DNA of 64,000 bases, from NCBI RefSeq assembly GCF_001685415.1, contig NZ_CP014989.1, positions 2,666,001 through 2,730,000 on the forward strand, read 5' to 3'. The DNA comes from Serinicoccus hydrothermalis. Lineage in GTDB: Bacteria; Actinomycetota; Actinomycetes; Actinomycetales; Dermatophilaceae. How positions within the stretch are numbered: the first letter of the stretch is position 1; the number at the start of each line of letters is the position of its first letter. The translations under genes were made by a program, and so were the position numbers. Of the stretch, positions 7,249-15,493 are shown in pieces. Under the pieces are notes generated by a model. The model made no database searches. It saw nothing but the letters and a program-made list of their open reading frames with translations, and was not told where the DNA came from.

Positions 7249-8156
7249 CCCAGCGCCGCGAGGCGGGCACCCTTCTTGTCCAGGCCGACCTCGACGACGC
7301 GCGGATGCCGGGCGTAGAACTCCAGGTGCGCCTGCGCCACCTCCTCGTCCGTGACCTCCTCGCCGTCCACCAGCCAGTGCTCGCGCGGCTCACCCGGCAG
7401 CCCCAGGGCCTGCAGCACCTCGGCGCGCAGCGGGGTGCGCACCGAGGACAGCAGCACCCGGCCCGGGTCCGAGACCCGGGCGCGGGGTGTGTCTCCTCCG
7501 ATGTCGTCCACGACGCGCTGGGCCAGCCCGAGGAGCACCTCGTTGCCGGGGTGGTCGACCGTCCACCCGGCCCGTGCCCCGGCCTCGGCGACCAGGTCGC
7601 TCACCGGCAGCGTGTCCTCCGCCTGCTCGCGCCGGCGGAGCTCGGCGCCGGAGTCCGCCGCGACCTGCCGCACCGCCTCGGCGGGGAGCGTGGCCGGGCC
7701 GCTCCAGCCGGCGGCCAGGCCCAGCCTGCGCACGTCGTGGTAGGGCACGACCGGCGGGTCGACCACCTCCTCGTCCTCGTGCCGGACCAGCACCTGCTCG
7801 GGGTAGAGCGCCTCGGAGAAGTAGTTGGCGACCCGGACCACCCGGGCCCCCTCCGGCAGCCGCGTGGCCACCTGTGCGGTGCCCAGCGGCATACCGTGGT
7901 AGTCCGCGCCGACCGGCTGGGCCACCAGCACGTCGAGCCGCTCGAGGAGGCGCCACAGGTGCGGCAGGTCGGACTCCACCAGCTCGTGCACCGGGGGCAG
8001 CCGGACCCCGCTGACCCGGCCCGAGGTGCCCACCGCCACGCGCAGCGCCTCCGCCTGGCAGTTGCCGTGGACCGCCAGCAGGGGCAGTCCCTCGTCGGGC
8101 AGGGGGTCGATCCCGTAGAAGACGCCGTAGTGCCGGCGTCGGCCCTCATCGCTCAC
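7236..8156 (-). CDS. WcbI-type polysaccharide biosynthesis protein
   Basis: A 306-residue protein starting at GTG 8156, overlapping the preceding stop by 4 bp (GTGA). Near the N-terminus LLAVHGNCQAEALRVAV is the characteristic GNCQ motif of the WcbI family, SGNH-like capsule biosynthesis proteins reported to bind acetyl-CoA/CoA. Further typical features are a VANYFSEALYPEQ stretch and PYHDVRRLG. A role in acylating or otherwise modifying the glycan made by the neighbouring glycosyltransferases is likely but unproven. It is cytoplasmic, with no signal peptide. Confidence 0.72.
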   Translation of the reverse strand: MSDEGRRRHYGVFYGIDPLPDEGLPLLAVHGNCQAEALRVAVGTSGRVSGVRLPPVHELVESDLPHLWRLLERLDVLVAQPVGADYHGMPLGTAQVATRLPEGARVVRVANYFSEALYPEQVLVRHEDEEVVDPPVVPYHDVRRLGLAAGWSGPATLPAEAVRQVAADSGAELRRREQAEDTLPVSDLVAEAGARAGWTVDHPGNEVLLGLAQRVVDDIGGDTPRARVSDPGRVLLSSVRTPLRAEVLQALGLPGEPREHWLVDGEEVTDEEVAQAHLEFYARHPRVVEVGLDKKGARLAALGWRP

Positions 8157-9274
8157 GGCACGCCCTCCGTCTCCGCATCGACCCGGCGGCCCGAGAGCAC
8201 CGCCGCATACACCGCAGTATGCAGCGCGGCACCTGCCTCCCGCTGTCGCACCCGCTCCTCCCGGTCCACGCGGGGCGGCGGGGACCCCGCGGCGCGCAGC
8301 AGCAGCTGGGCCAGCCGGCCCGGGTCCGGCGGCCGGGACGCCGGCCCCCACGACAGCACGCCCCCCTGCTCGCGCAGGTGCCCGACCTCGGGCGCCAGCA
8401 CCCAGGTCCCCAGGTCGCGGCAGGCCTCGACCCAGCCGGAGTGGGTGGCCCAGGCATAGGGCAGCACGGACACGTCCAGACCGCGCAGGTAGTCCCAGAG
8501 CTGGTCGTCCGGCAGCCGCGGGGCGACCCGGACGTCGACGACCCCCCAGGCCGGCCCACCCAGCTCGGTGAGCAGCCCCGCCACCCGGGGGTCGTGACCG
8601 GGCCGGTCCGGGTCCAGCACCTCGGGGTGGGCGCGCACCTCGAGCCGGGCGCCCGACGGGAGCACGGAGTCGACCTCCCGCACCGCGGCGGCCAGGGCGG
8701 GCAGCGAGCGCAGCGGGGCCAGGTTGGCGCGCAGCGACTTCAGGTGCAGCCCGACGGTCAGCGGCCCGGACCGGGCCGGCCGGGGCCGGCCGACCAGGGG
8801 CAGCGGGGCGACGTGCGGGTGCGGCACGACGAGCGGTCGTCGCCCCAGGGTCCGCTGCACCACCTCGGCGGCCCCCTCGGTGAGGGTGAGCAGCCCGGCG
8901 GCGTGCTCGACGAGCAGCTCCAGGTGCTCCCGGTGCCGCCGCTGGTCCCGCAGCTGGGGGTGGTCCAGGTCGTGGACGGTGTGCACCAGCGGCAGGCGCT
9001 GCTCGCGCAGCACCTCCAGCCAGGTCCGGAGCCGGGCGGTGTCCTGGCCCTCCAGCCCGAAGTGGACGTGCACCAGGTCCTGCTCGCAGGCGTGCTCCCG
9101 CAGCCAGGCCGGGTCGAGGGCGGGGTGCGGCCACCACTGGCCGGGGGGTGCGCCGGGCACCGGCGGGTCCGGCAGGTGCACCACGGCGGGCTCGGTGCGG
9201 GGGTCGGGGCGGACGGGCAGGAGGGCGGCGACGTAGGCGTGCCCGGCCGGGATCTGCCGGACCCGGATGGTCAC
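8153..9274 (-). CDS. Glycosyltransferase (GT-B fold)
   Basis: A 373-residue protein. The start is the GTG at 9274 (VTIRVRQIPAGHAYVAALLP), overlapping the preceding TGA by 4 bp. The DLVHVHFGLEG motif and PLVHTVHDLDHPQ are typical of GT4-like N-terminal domains where the acceptor site is read. The C-terminal half has GLDVSVLPYAWATHSGWVEACRDLGTWVLAPEVGHL, the position where GT-B enzymes hold the nucleotide-sugar. It lacks the classic EX7E spacing in a form I can be sure of, so the family number is uncertain. Operon context points to surface glycan synthesis. Confidence 0.72.
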   Translation of the reverse strand: MTIRVRQIPAGHAYVAALLPVRPDPRTEPAVVHLPDPPVPGAPPGQWWPHPALDPAWLREHACEQDLVHVHFGLEGQDTARLRTWLEVLREQRLPLVHTVHDLDHPQLRDQRRHREHLELLVEHAAGLLTLTEGAAEVVQRTLGRRPLVVPHPHVAPLPLVGRPRPARSGPLTVGLHLKSLRANLAPLRSLPALAAAVREVDSVLPSGARLEVRAHPEVLDPDRPGHDPRVAGLLTELGGPAWGVVDVRVAPRLPDDQLWDYLRGLDVSVLPYAWATHSGWVEACRDLGTWVLAPEVGHLREQGGVLSWGPASRPPDPGRLAQLLLRAAGSPPPRVDREERVRQREAGAALHTAVYAAVLSGRRVDAETEGVP

Positions 9275-10131
9275 CGGGTCACCTGCCAACGCCCGTCGCC
9301 GTCGGGAGCCGCGAGACCGCGCTCGCGCAGCTGCTCCAGCCACCCCAGCATCGGCCACCACCCCCACCGGTCGGCGAAGACGCCGGCGTTGCGCACCACC
9401 GCCTCGACATGGTCGACCGGCGGCGTCCGGGTGGGGTGGTGCTGGTGGTATGCCGTCGCGCCCCCCACCCAGGTGAGGCTGCCCCCGAGGGAGCCGACGA
9501 CCTGGGCGAAGTCGGTGTCCTCGCCGCCGTAGCCGACGAAGAGCGGGCAGAAGCCTCCGGTGCGGGCGAAGTCGGCGGCGGTGAGGGCGAAGCTCAGCGA
9601 CCAGAACCTCGTGAGGTCCGGCTCGGCCCGGGTCTCCCCGGGCGCCGGTCGCACCCGGTCGGGACGGTGCACGCCGACCTCGGCGAGCCGGTGCAGCTGG
9701 TGCTCCCAGCCGCCGCACTCGGGCTGCCGGGGCGGCAGGTAGGCCACGTCGGCGCCCAGCACCGCCGGGGACGGGCGGGAGGGGCTCGGGTGGAGGTGGC
9801 GGGCATACGTGGTCAGCGTGGTGGGGCCGGGTATGCAGTCGACGTCGAGGAAGACGAGCCGGTCGGCGCCCGCGGCGGTGGCCACCCGGGCGGCGGCGTT
9901 GCGCGCCGCGGCGAGGGGCAGGCCGAGCGGGTCGGCCGCGAGCGGCTCCACCAGCACCGGAGGAGCGTCGCCGGCCGCCCGCCACGCCCGGTGGGCGACC
10001 TGCGCCACGGCAGGGTCGTCCATCGCGACCACCACGTGCAGGTCCGGTCGGCGCACCCCGGCCGCCAGCCCGGCCACCTGGGCACGCAGGTGGTCGTGAC
10101 GGCCGTGGGCGAGGGTCAGGACGGCCAGCAC
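9271..10131 (-). CDS. Family 2 glycosyltransferase (GT-A)
   Basis: A 286-residue protein. The GTG at 10131 gives VLAVLTLAHGRHDHLRAQV, a normal GT2 opening, and overlaps the upstream gene by 16 bp. Motifs: HVVVAMDDPAV, ARNAAARVATAAGADRLVFLDVDCIPG with the DxD-type metal-binding DVDC, and GGFCPLFVGYGGEDTDF, the GGED acceptor/base motif also present in the two-domain protein downstream. Its length is that of a minimal catalytic domain. It is probably an inverting transferase adding one sugar to the glycan built by this operon. Donor and linkage are unknown. Confidence 0.8.
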   Translation of the reverse strand: MLAVLTLAHGRHDHLRAQVAGLAAGVRRPDLHVVVAMDDPAVAQVAHRAWRAAGDAPPVLVEPLAADPLGLPLAAARNAAARVATAAGADRLVFLDVDCIPGPTTLTTYARHLHPSPSRPSPAVLGADVAYLPPRQPECGGWEHQLHRLAEVGVHRPDRVRPAPGETRAEPDLTRFWSLSFALTAADFARTGGFCPLFVGYGGEDTDFAQVVGSLGGSLTWVGGATAYHQHHPTRTPPVDHVEAVVRNAGVFADRWGWWPMLGWLEQLRERGLAAPDGDGRWQVTR

Positions 10132-11243
10132 CGCTGCTCCTGCAGCCGGGCGGCGGCCTCGTCGAGGCGGTGCGCCGCGCGGGCGGCGCCCTGCTGCGAC
10201 CCCCAGGCCGACCACCCCTCGCCACCGGTCGCCAGCGCGCGGTCGAGCAGACCGGGCCAGGCCTCGGCGGCCGGCCACCCGGAGGCGGTCGCGGCCAGGC
10301 CGCGGCGCTCCAGCGCGCGCGCCGTGGCCTCCTGCTCGCCGTGCGGCCGGGGTTGGGCGAGGACGACGGCGGGGCGCCCCGCCAGCGCGACATCGGCCAC
10401 CGCACCCTGCCCGGCGTGGCACACGACGACCTCGGCGGCCCGCATCTCCGCGAGGAGGTCGGGGGAGGGCGGGTGGTCACCGCCCCGGACCAGCCAGCGC
10501 CGACCCGTGCTGGCCCGTGCCGCCTCGACGTCGTGCTCACCGGGTCCGGCGCCGCCCGAGCCCCAGACGACCAGGACCCCGCCCCGTCTCGGCTCGACCG
10601 CGCCCAGCGGGCCCCGCCCCGGCTCGACCGCGCCCGTGGCACCCTGCCCGCTCCCGGCGGGGAGCGCACCCGGCTCGCCCTGCCCGGTCCCTGGCCGCGC
10701 GGAGCCCTCACCGGGCGCGCCACCGGCGACCGCGAGGGCGCTGATGCCCCCCACCTCCCACGTCCTGGGCGCCGGCCCGCTCGCGGCGCCGTCCCCGTGA
10801 GCGCCCGGCGGCCACGGCGCCAGGACGGCCTCGGCGAGGGATCGCGCGAGGCGGTGCGGCTGGTCCTCGCGGTCCCCGGGCATACCGCCCAGCACGACCG
10901 GCACGCCGCACAGCCGCACGAGCACGGCGATCTCCACCGACACGTCGACCACGACGAGGTCGGGACGGGCGCGGTCCAGCCACCGGGCGACCTGATGGTG
11001 ACGCCTGGCCAGACCGGGATGGTGCAGCGGCACCCAGTGCAGGGCACCCCCGGCCTCCGGCTGCGAGAGTCGCGGGTCCACCGGGGGCTGGTCGTCGCGC
11101 TCCAGCTCGACCCAGTCACCGGGCCAGCCCGCGGGCGGCCCACCCGAGCCCAGCCCGACCGCCTCGGTCCGCAGCGACCGCGCCACCGCCGTGCCGCGGC
11201 GCCGGTGGCCCTGCCCGACGTGGTGCAGGTAGTAGCCGATCAC
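10116..11243 (-). CDS. GT28/MGT-like glycosyltransferase with low-complexity insert
   Basis: A 375-residue protein starting at GTG 11243, coupled to the preceding gene (GTGA). The N-terminal VVIGYYLHHVGQGHRRRG resembles the glycine loop of MurG/MGT-type GT-B enzymes. The C-terminal VVCHAGQGAVADVALAGRPAVVLAQPRPHGEQEATA is the UDP-sugar-binding signature of that superfamily. Between the two domains lies a ~50-residue Gly/Pro/Ala/Glu-rich segment with repeated GAVEP-type units, an unusual flexible insert encoded by repetitive G+C-rich DNA. Likely a cytoplasmic or membrane-associated transferase in the same glycan pathway. Confidence 0.75.
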   Translation of the reverse strand: MIGYYLHHVGQGHRRRGTAVARSLRTEAVGLGSGGPPAGWPGDWVELERDDQPPVDPRLSQPEAGGALHWVPLHHPGLARRHHQVARWLDRARPDLVVVDVSVEIAVLVRLCGVPVVLGGMPGDREDQPHRLARSLAEAVLAPWPPGAHGDGAASGPAPRTWEVGGISALAVAGGAPGEGSARPGTGQGEPGALPAGSGQGATGAVEPGRGPLGAVEPRRGGVLVVWGSGGAGPGEHDVEAARASTGRRWLVRGGDHPPSPDLLAEMRAAEVVVCHAGQGAVADVALAGRPAVVLAQPRPHGEQEATARALERRGLAATASGWPAAEAWPGLLDRALATGGEGWSAWGSQQGAARAAHRLDEAAARLQEQRCWPS

Positions 11244-12370
11244 GACGCGACCGCCGGGCCGACCACCGGACCCAGGGGGTGGGGTGGTGCGGCCGCGAGC
11301 ACGTCGTCGTAGACGCCGAGGTAGTCCTCGACCATGCGGTCCATCGAGTGGTGGGCGACCGCGTGCGCCCGGGCCCTGGCGCGGGGGAGCCGCACCACGT
11401 CGGGGACCAGCGCCGCGGCCTGCTCCACGAGGGTCGCGTCGTCCGCCGGGGGGACCAGCCGACCCACGCCGGGTCCGACCACCTCGGGCAGCCCGCCCCG
11501 GGCGAAGCCCAGCACGGGGGTGCCGCAGGCGAGCGCCTCGGCGGCGACCAGCCCGAAGGGCTCGTCCCAGGCGGGCGTCACGAGCAGGGCCGCGCTGCGG
11601 CCGACGAGGCGGGCCAGCTCGGCCGTCGGGAGGTGCCCGGCATAGCTCACCCCGCCGTCCCGCCCGCACCAGGGCCACAGCATCTCCCGGGCGTAGTCCT
11701 CGTCGCTGACCGGACCGGCGATGGTCAACGGCAGGCCCGCGCGGCGGGCGATCCGGGCCGCCAGGTGCGGCGCCTTCTCCGGGACGATGCGGCCGGACCA
11801 CACCAGGCCCGGGCCCCCCGGCCCTGGTGTCCACTCCCGCACGTCCACCCCGTTGCGCACCACGCGGGCCGGGGTGACGTGGTGCCAGGCCGCCGCCGTC
11901 CACCGGCTCACCGCGGTGACGTGCAGGCGGTCGCGGCGGGGAGCGGTGCCGGCGATCGCGATGGCCGACTCCAGCCAGGGCGTGGGCGGTGTGTGCAGCG
12001 TCAGCACGGTGGGCACGCTCAGGGTCGGCGCCATCGCCGCCGGAAGGTGGTGCAGTGCGTGCGTGTGGACCAGGTCGACATCGGTGCGCCGCGCCAGGTG
12101 CAGCATGAGCTGGAGATAGGCGTGATGACGCTCCATCCAGCCCTCCTCCGGCATCGACACGTCCCGCCGGGCCGCCTCGGACAGCTCGAGCCGGTCCGGC
12201 CACAGGTAGTCCACGCCGGGGATGGGATCGCTGTGCCGGTCGGCGAAGACGCTCACCCGGTGACCGCGCGCCACCAGGCCGCGGGCCAGGTGCCACGTCA
12301 CCGACTCCAGCCCGCCCGCGAAGGGTTGGGAGATGGGGTGGCGCGTGTGGGCGACGACGACGACGTGCAC
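11240..12370 (-). CDS. Family 4 glycosyltransferase, first gene of glycan operon
   Basis: A 376-residue GT4 protein. GTG 12370 is preceded by a strong AAGGAGG, the only strong ribosome-binding site of the operon, so transcription and translation of the six genes probably start here. Motifs: AGGLESVTWHLARGL (acceptor-side glycine loop), DLVHTHALHHLPA, a WSGRIVPEKAPHLAARIA region and PAWDEPFGLVAAEALACGTPVLGFARGGLPEVV, the EX7E catalytic/donor-binding motif. It is close to UDP-sugar-dependent GT4 enzymes of antibiotic or capsule loci. The divergent thiP promoter and riboswitch lie 180 bp upstream. Confidence 0.85.
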   Translation of the reverse strand: MHVVVVAHTRHPISQPFAGGLESVTWHLARGLVARGHRVSVFADRHSDPIPGVDYLWPDRLELSEAARRDVSMPEEGWMERHHAYLQLMLHLARRTDVDLVHTHALHHLPAAMAPTLSVPTVLTLHTPPTPWLESAIAIAGTAPRRDRLHVTAVSRWTAAAWHHVTPARVVRNGVDVREWTPGPGGPGLVWSGRIVPEKAPHLAARIARRAGLPLTIAGPVSDEDYAREMLWPWCGRDGGVSYAGHLPTAELARLVGRSAALLVTPAWDEPFGLVAAEALACGTPVLGFARGGLPEVVGPGVGRLVPPADDATLVEQAAALVPDVVRLPRARARAHAVAHHSMDRMVEDYLGVYDDVLAAAPPHPLGPVVGPAVAS

Positions 12371-12550
12371 CGGTGGTCCTCCTTAACGGTCACAGCGCGG
12401 GCGGGACGAGGGGCCGACCCGGACAGCGCTCGTTGGGTCCCACGCGGCGCACCAGCGACACCTTAGGTCCGCCGGTCGCCTCCCGCGCGCCGGATCGTCC
12501 GGGTGGACCCCGACCCCGGGCCCGGCCTGCCCTGTAGGCTGTGAGCGACC

Positions 12551-12632
12551 GACAGGGGAGCCTCGAGCTGAGAGTGCGGCACGGCCCGCAGACCCTTAGA
12601 GCACCTGCTCCGGCTAGCACCGGCGAAGGGAG
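12551..12632 (+). promoter_or_regulatory. TPP (THI-box) riboswitch upstream of thiP
   Basis: A second THI-box with the same conserved elements: GACAGGGGAG, CTGAGAGTGCGGC, CAGACCCT, GCACCTG, CCGGCTAGCACCGG and GAAGGGAG. The final AGGGAG is the probable ribosome-binding site for the GTG of thiP at 12638. Large blocks match the riboswitch at 2798-2879, so one probably arose from the other by duplication. A possible -10 (TAGGCT) lies at about 12535-12540. Confidence 0.9.
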
Positions 12633-12637
12633 TCGAC

Positions 12638-14329
12638 GTGGACCAGCCTGCCGCGCGCCGAGCGCGACGCGGGCGCCGGGCATACCTCAGCGGTCCTGGG
12701 GTCGCCCTCGGGCTGGCCGCGGTGATCCCGTTGACGTTCCTCACGGTCTTCTTCGCGCTGCCGGTGGGCGGGATGCTCGCGCGGGGGCTGTGGCCGGAGG
12801 GCCGGCTCGACCTCAGCGCGGTCCCGGAGGTGCTCGGTCGTGCCCGCACCCTGCGCGTCCTGACCTTCACCCTCGTCAGCTCGCTGGCCGGCACCGTCGT
12901 CACCCTGCTGCTCGGGATCCCGGTCGCCTTCGTCCTCTACCGGCTGCGCTTCCCCGGCCGGACGCTGCTGCGGGCCGTGGTCGTCATGCCGTTCGTGCTG
13001 CCGACGGTCGTGGTCGGCGTGATGTTCCGCTCGCTGCTCTCCGACGGCGGGCCGCTGGGCGGCCTCGGGCTGGACGGCACGTGGGTGCCGATCCTGCTCG
13101 CCTTCGTCTTCTTCAACCTCGCCGTCGTCGTGCGGACCGTCGGCGGGCTGTGGGAGGGCATGGACCGGCGGGCGGAGGAGTCCGCCGCGACCCTGGGCGC
13201 CTCCCCCTGGCAGGTATGGCGCACCGTCACCCTCCCCGCGCTCGCGCCGGGGGTGATCTCGGCCGGCACGCTCGTCTTCCTCTTCTGCTCCACGGCGTTC
13301 GGGGTGGTGCTGACCCTCGGCGGGCTGCGCTACGGCACGGTCGAGACCGAGATCTACCTGCTCACCGTGCAGTTCCTCGACCTGCAGGGGGCCGCGGTGC
13401 TCTCGCTGCTGCAGCTCGCCGCGGTCGTCGCGATGCTCGCCGTGGCCGCGCGGGCGCGCAACACCCGCGAGCAGGCGCTGCGCCGCGTCGGTGCCCGGGC
13501 CTCCGCCCGCGCGCCCCGGCGCGACGACATACCGGCCCTCGTGGTGACCGCCGTGGTCGTCGCCTTCGTGCTGCTGCCGGTGGGGACGCTCGTCGCCCGG
13601 TCGCTGCGGGTGGGACAGGGGTGGGGGCTCGACCACTACCGCGCCCTCACCGACCCCGAGGCGACCAGCGCGCTGCGGGTCAGCGTCACGGAGGCCATGG
13701 CCAACTCGCTGCGCACCGCGGTCGACGCCACCGTGCTGGCCATGGTGCTCGGGCTGATCGTCGCCGTCGTGGTGTCCCGCCGGCCGCGCCAGCCGGGGTG
13801 GTCGCGCGCCGTCTCGGTCCTCGACGGCGCCTTCATGCTGCCGCTGGGGATCTCCGCCGTGACCGTCGGCTTCGGCTTCCTCATCACCCTGGACCGCCCG
13901 CCGCTGGACCTGCGGACCTCGCCCATCCTCGTGCCGATCGCGCAGGCCATGGTGGCGCTGCCGCTGGTCGTGCGGACCCTGGCCCCGGTGCTCCGCTCGG
14001 TCGACCCGCGTCAGCGCGAGGCGGCCGCGGCGCTCGGCGCCAGCCCGTGGCGCGCGGCGTGGACCGCCGAGGCCCCTGTGCTGGCCCGCCCGCTGCTCGC
14101 GGCGACCGGCTTCGCCTTCGCCGTCTCGCTGGGGGAGTTCGGCGCGACCAGCTTCCTCGCCCGTCCGGACCGGCCCACCGTGCCGGTCGTCATCTACCAG
14201 CTCATCTCCCGGCCCGGCGCCGACCACCTCGGGATGGCGCTCGCCGCCAGCGTGCTGCTCGCGCTGGTGACCGTCGTCGTCATGGGCGTGGTCGAGCGGC
14301 TGCGGGTCGGCTCGGTAGGAGCCTTCTGA
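12638..14329 (+). CDS. thiP: Thiamine ABC transporter permease (fused two-domain)
   Basis: A 563-residue membrane protein with about 12 hydrophobic segments, organised as two tandem permease domains as in ThiP/FbpB proteins. Each half has an EAA-type loop contacting the ATPase: EESAATLGASPWQVWRTVTLP near residue 185 and EAAAALGASPWRAAWT near residue 465. GTG 12638 lies six bases behind the AGGGAG at the riboswitch end. It overlaps thiQ by one base (TGATG). With ThiB and ThiQ it imports thiamine. Unlike the usual thiBPQ order, thiB lies 8.5 kb away behind its own riboswitch. Confidence 0.92.
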   Translation: MDQPAARRARRGRRAYLSGPGVALGLAAVIPLTFLTVFFALPVGGMLARGLWPEGRLDLSAVPEVLGRARTLRVLTFTLVSSLAGTVVTLLLGIPVAFVLYRLRFPGRTLLRAVVVMPFVLPTVVVGVMFRSLLSDGGPLGGLGLDGTWVPILLAFVFFNLAVVVRTVGGLWEGMDRRAEESAATLGASPWQVWRTVTLPALAPGVISAGTLVFLFCSTAFGVVLTLGGLRYGTVETEIYLLTVQFLDLQGAAVLSLLQLAAVVAMLAVAARARNTREQALRRVGARASARAPRRDDIPALVVTAVVVAFVLLPVGTLVARSLRVGQGWGLDHYRALTDPEATSALRVSVTEAMANSLRTAVDATVLAMVLGLIVAVVVSRRPRQPGWSRAVSVLDGAFMLPLGISAVTVGFGFLITLDRPPLDLRTSPILVPIAQAMVALPLVVRTLAPVLRSVDPRQREAAAALGASPWRAAWTAEAPVLARPLLAATGFAFAVSLGEFGATSFLARPDRPTVPVVIYQLISRPGADHLGMALAASVLLALVTVVVMGVVERLRVGSVGAF

Positions 14330-15417
14330 TGCTCGAGCTCACCGACCTCACCGTGACCTTCCCGGGTGCGACCGCGGTCGACCACGTGTCTCTGCAGGTG
14401 GCGCAGGGCAGCGTGCTTGCTGTGCTCGGCCCGTCGGGCTGCGGCAAGTCGACGCTGCTGCGGGCGGTCGCCGGGCTGGAGCGACCCTCCGCCGGCAGCA
14501 TCCGCTGGCGGGGCACCGACCTGTCCGGGGTGCCCACGCACGAGCGCGGCTTCGCCCTGATGTTCCAGGACGGGCAGCTCTTCGCCCAGGCGAGCGTGGG
14601 CGACAACATCGGCTACCCGTTGCGGCTGCGTGGGGTCGGGCGCGGCGCGCGGGCCTCGCGGGTCGCCGAGCTGCTCGAGCTCGTCGGGCTGCCCGGGTAT
14701 GCCGACCGCCGCCCCGCCACCCTCTCCGGCGGCGAGCAGCAGCGCGTCGCGCTCGCCCGGTCGCTGGCCGCCGACCCCGAGCTGCTCCTGCTCGACGAGC
14801 CGCTCAGCTCCCTGGACCGGGCGCTGCGGGACCGGCTCGCCGGGGACCTGCGGGAGATCCTCGTCTCGACCGGCACCACCGCGATCCTCGTCACGCACGA
14901 CCACGACGAGGCCTTCTCCGTGGCAGACCGGATGGCCGTCATGCTGCAGGGCCGGATCGCCCAGGAGGGGGACTCCACCCAGGTCTGGCGCGCTCCGGTC
15001 TCCCGTGAGGTCGCCGCCTTCATCGGCTACGACACGATCCTCGAGGGTCCCGCCGCGCAGACCCTGCGCGACCTCCTCGACCTCTCCGCCGACCGGGCGT
15101 CCGGTCTGGCGGCCTCCTCCGACCGGGCGTCCGGTCTGGTGGCCCTGCGCCGCAGCGCGCTCCGCGTCGACCCGGGCGGCAGCCTCACCGGCACGGTCCG
15201 CCGGGCCACCACGGTCTCCGACGCGGTGCACCTCACGGTCGAGGTCGAGCGCCTCGGCCGGTGCGAGGCGCTCTCCTCCGAGCTCGGCCCGCAGGCCGGC
15301 GACACGGTCGCGCTGACGGTGGATCCGCGCGGTGTCGCCGCCCTGCCCACCCCGGACCTGCGGACCGGCTCGACCGATGCCGAAGAGTCTGCGGAGACAG
15401 CCTCTGACCTGCGATGA
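14329..15417 (+). CDS. thiQ: Thiamine ABC transporter ATP-binding protein, extended
   Basis: A 362-residue ATPase. Walker A GPSGCGKST (about residues 34-42), Q-loop in LMFQDGQLF, signature LSGGEQQRVALARS, Walker B LLLLDEPLSS and switch TTAILVTHDHDEAF are all intact. Classical ThiQ is about 230 residues; here a further ~130 follow, beginning GRIAQEGDSTQVWRAPVSREVAAFIG as in MalK/PotA-type ATPases and continuing with a TOBE-like beta region. Inside that extension SDRASGL occurs twice in 12 residues, from a direct DNA repeat near 15090-15140. Adjacent to thiP, same mRNA, hence the thiamine assignment. Confidence 0.85.
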   Translation: MLELTDLTVTFPGATAVDHVSLQVAQGSVLAVLGPSGCGKSTLLRAVAGLERPSAGSIRWRGTDLSGVPTHERGFALMFQDGQLFAQASVGDNIGYPLRLRGVGRGARASRVAELLELVGLPGYADRRPATLSGGEQQRVALARSLAADPELLLLDEPLSSLDRALRDRLAGDLREILVSTGTTAILVTHDHDEAFSVADRMAVMLQGRIAQEGDSTQVWRAPVSREVAAFIGYDTILEGPAAQTLRDLLDLSADRASGLAASSDRASGLVALRRSALRVDPGGSLTGTVRRATTVSDAVHLTVEVERLGRCEALSSELGPQAGDTVALTVDPRGVAALPTPDLRTGSTDAEESAETASDLR

Positions 15418-15480
15418 CGCGGGCGCGGCGGCATACCTGAGGCTGGGGTAGGCCGTGCGGCGCGAGGGGTCTCGACCGCC

Positions 15481-15486
15481 TACATT
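15481..15486 (+). promoter_or_regulatory. -10 box TACATT, leaderless metZ promoter
   Basis: TACATT ends seven bases before the ATG of metZ at 15494 and no ribosome-binding site precedes the start, implying that the mRNA begins at or next to the start codon. Confidence 0.5.
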
Positions 15487-15493
15487 GGACGAC

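Noticed and set aside
4432-7317. Very long plus-strand open frame antisense to the glycosyltransferase operon, and many similar long frames elsewhere
   Set aside because: High G+C makes stops rare in alternate frames. These translations are Arg/Gly/Pro/Ala-rich, lack domains, and lie opposite recognisable proteins with intact motifs.
4871-12550. Genomic island or insertion element carrying the glycan operon between the two thiamine loci
   Set aside because: No transposase, integrase, tRNA gene or terminal direct repeats are visible, and base composition matches the surroundings. Only the split of thiB from thiPQ hints at insertion.
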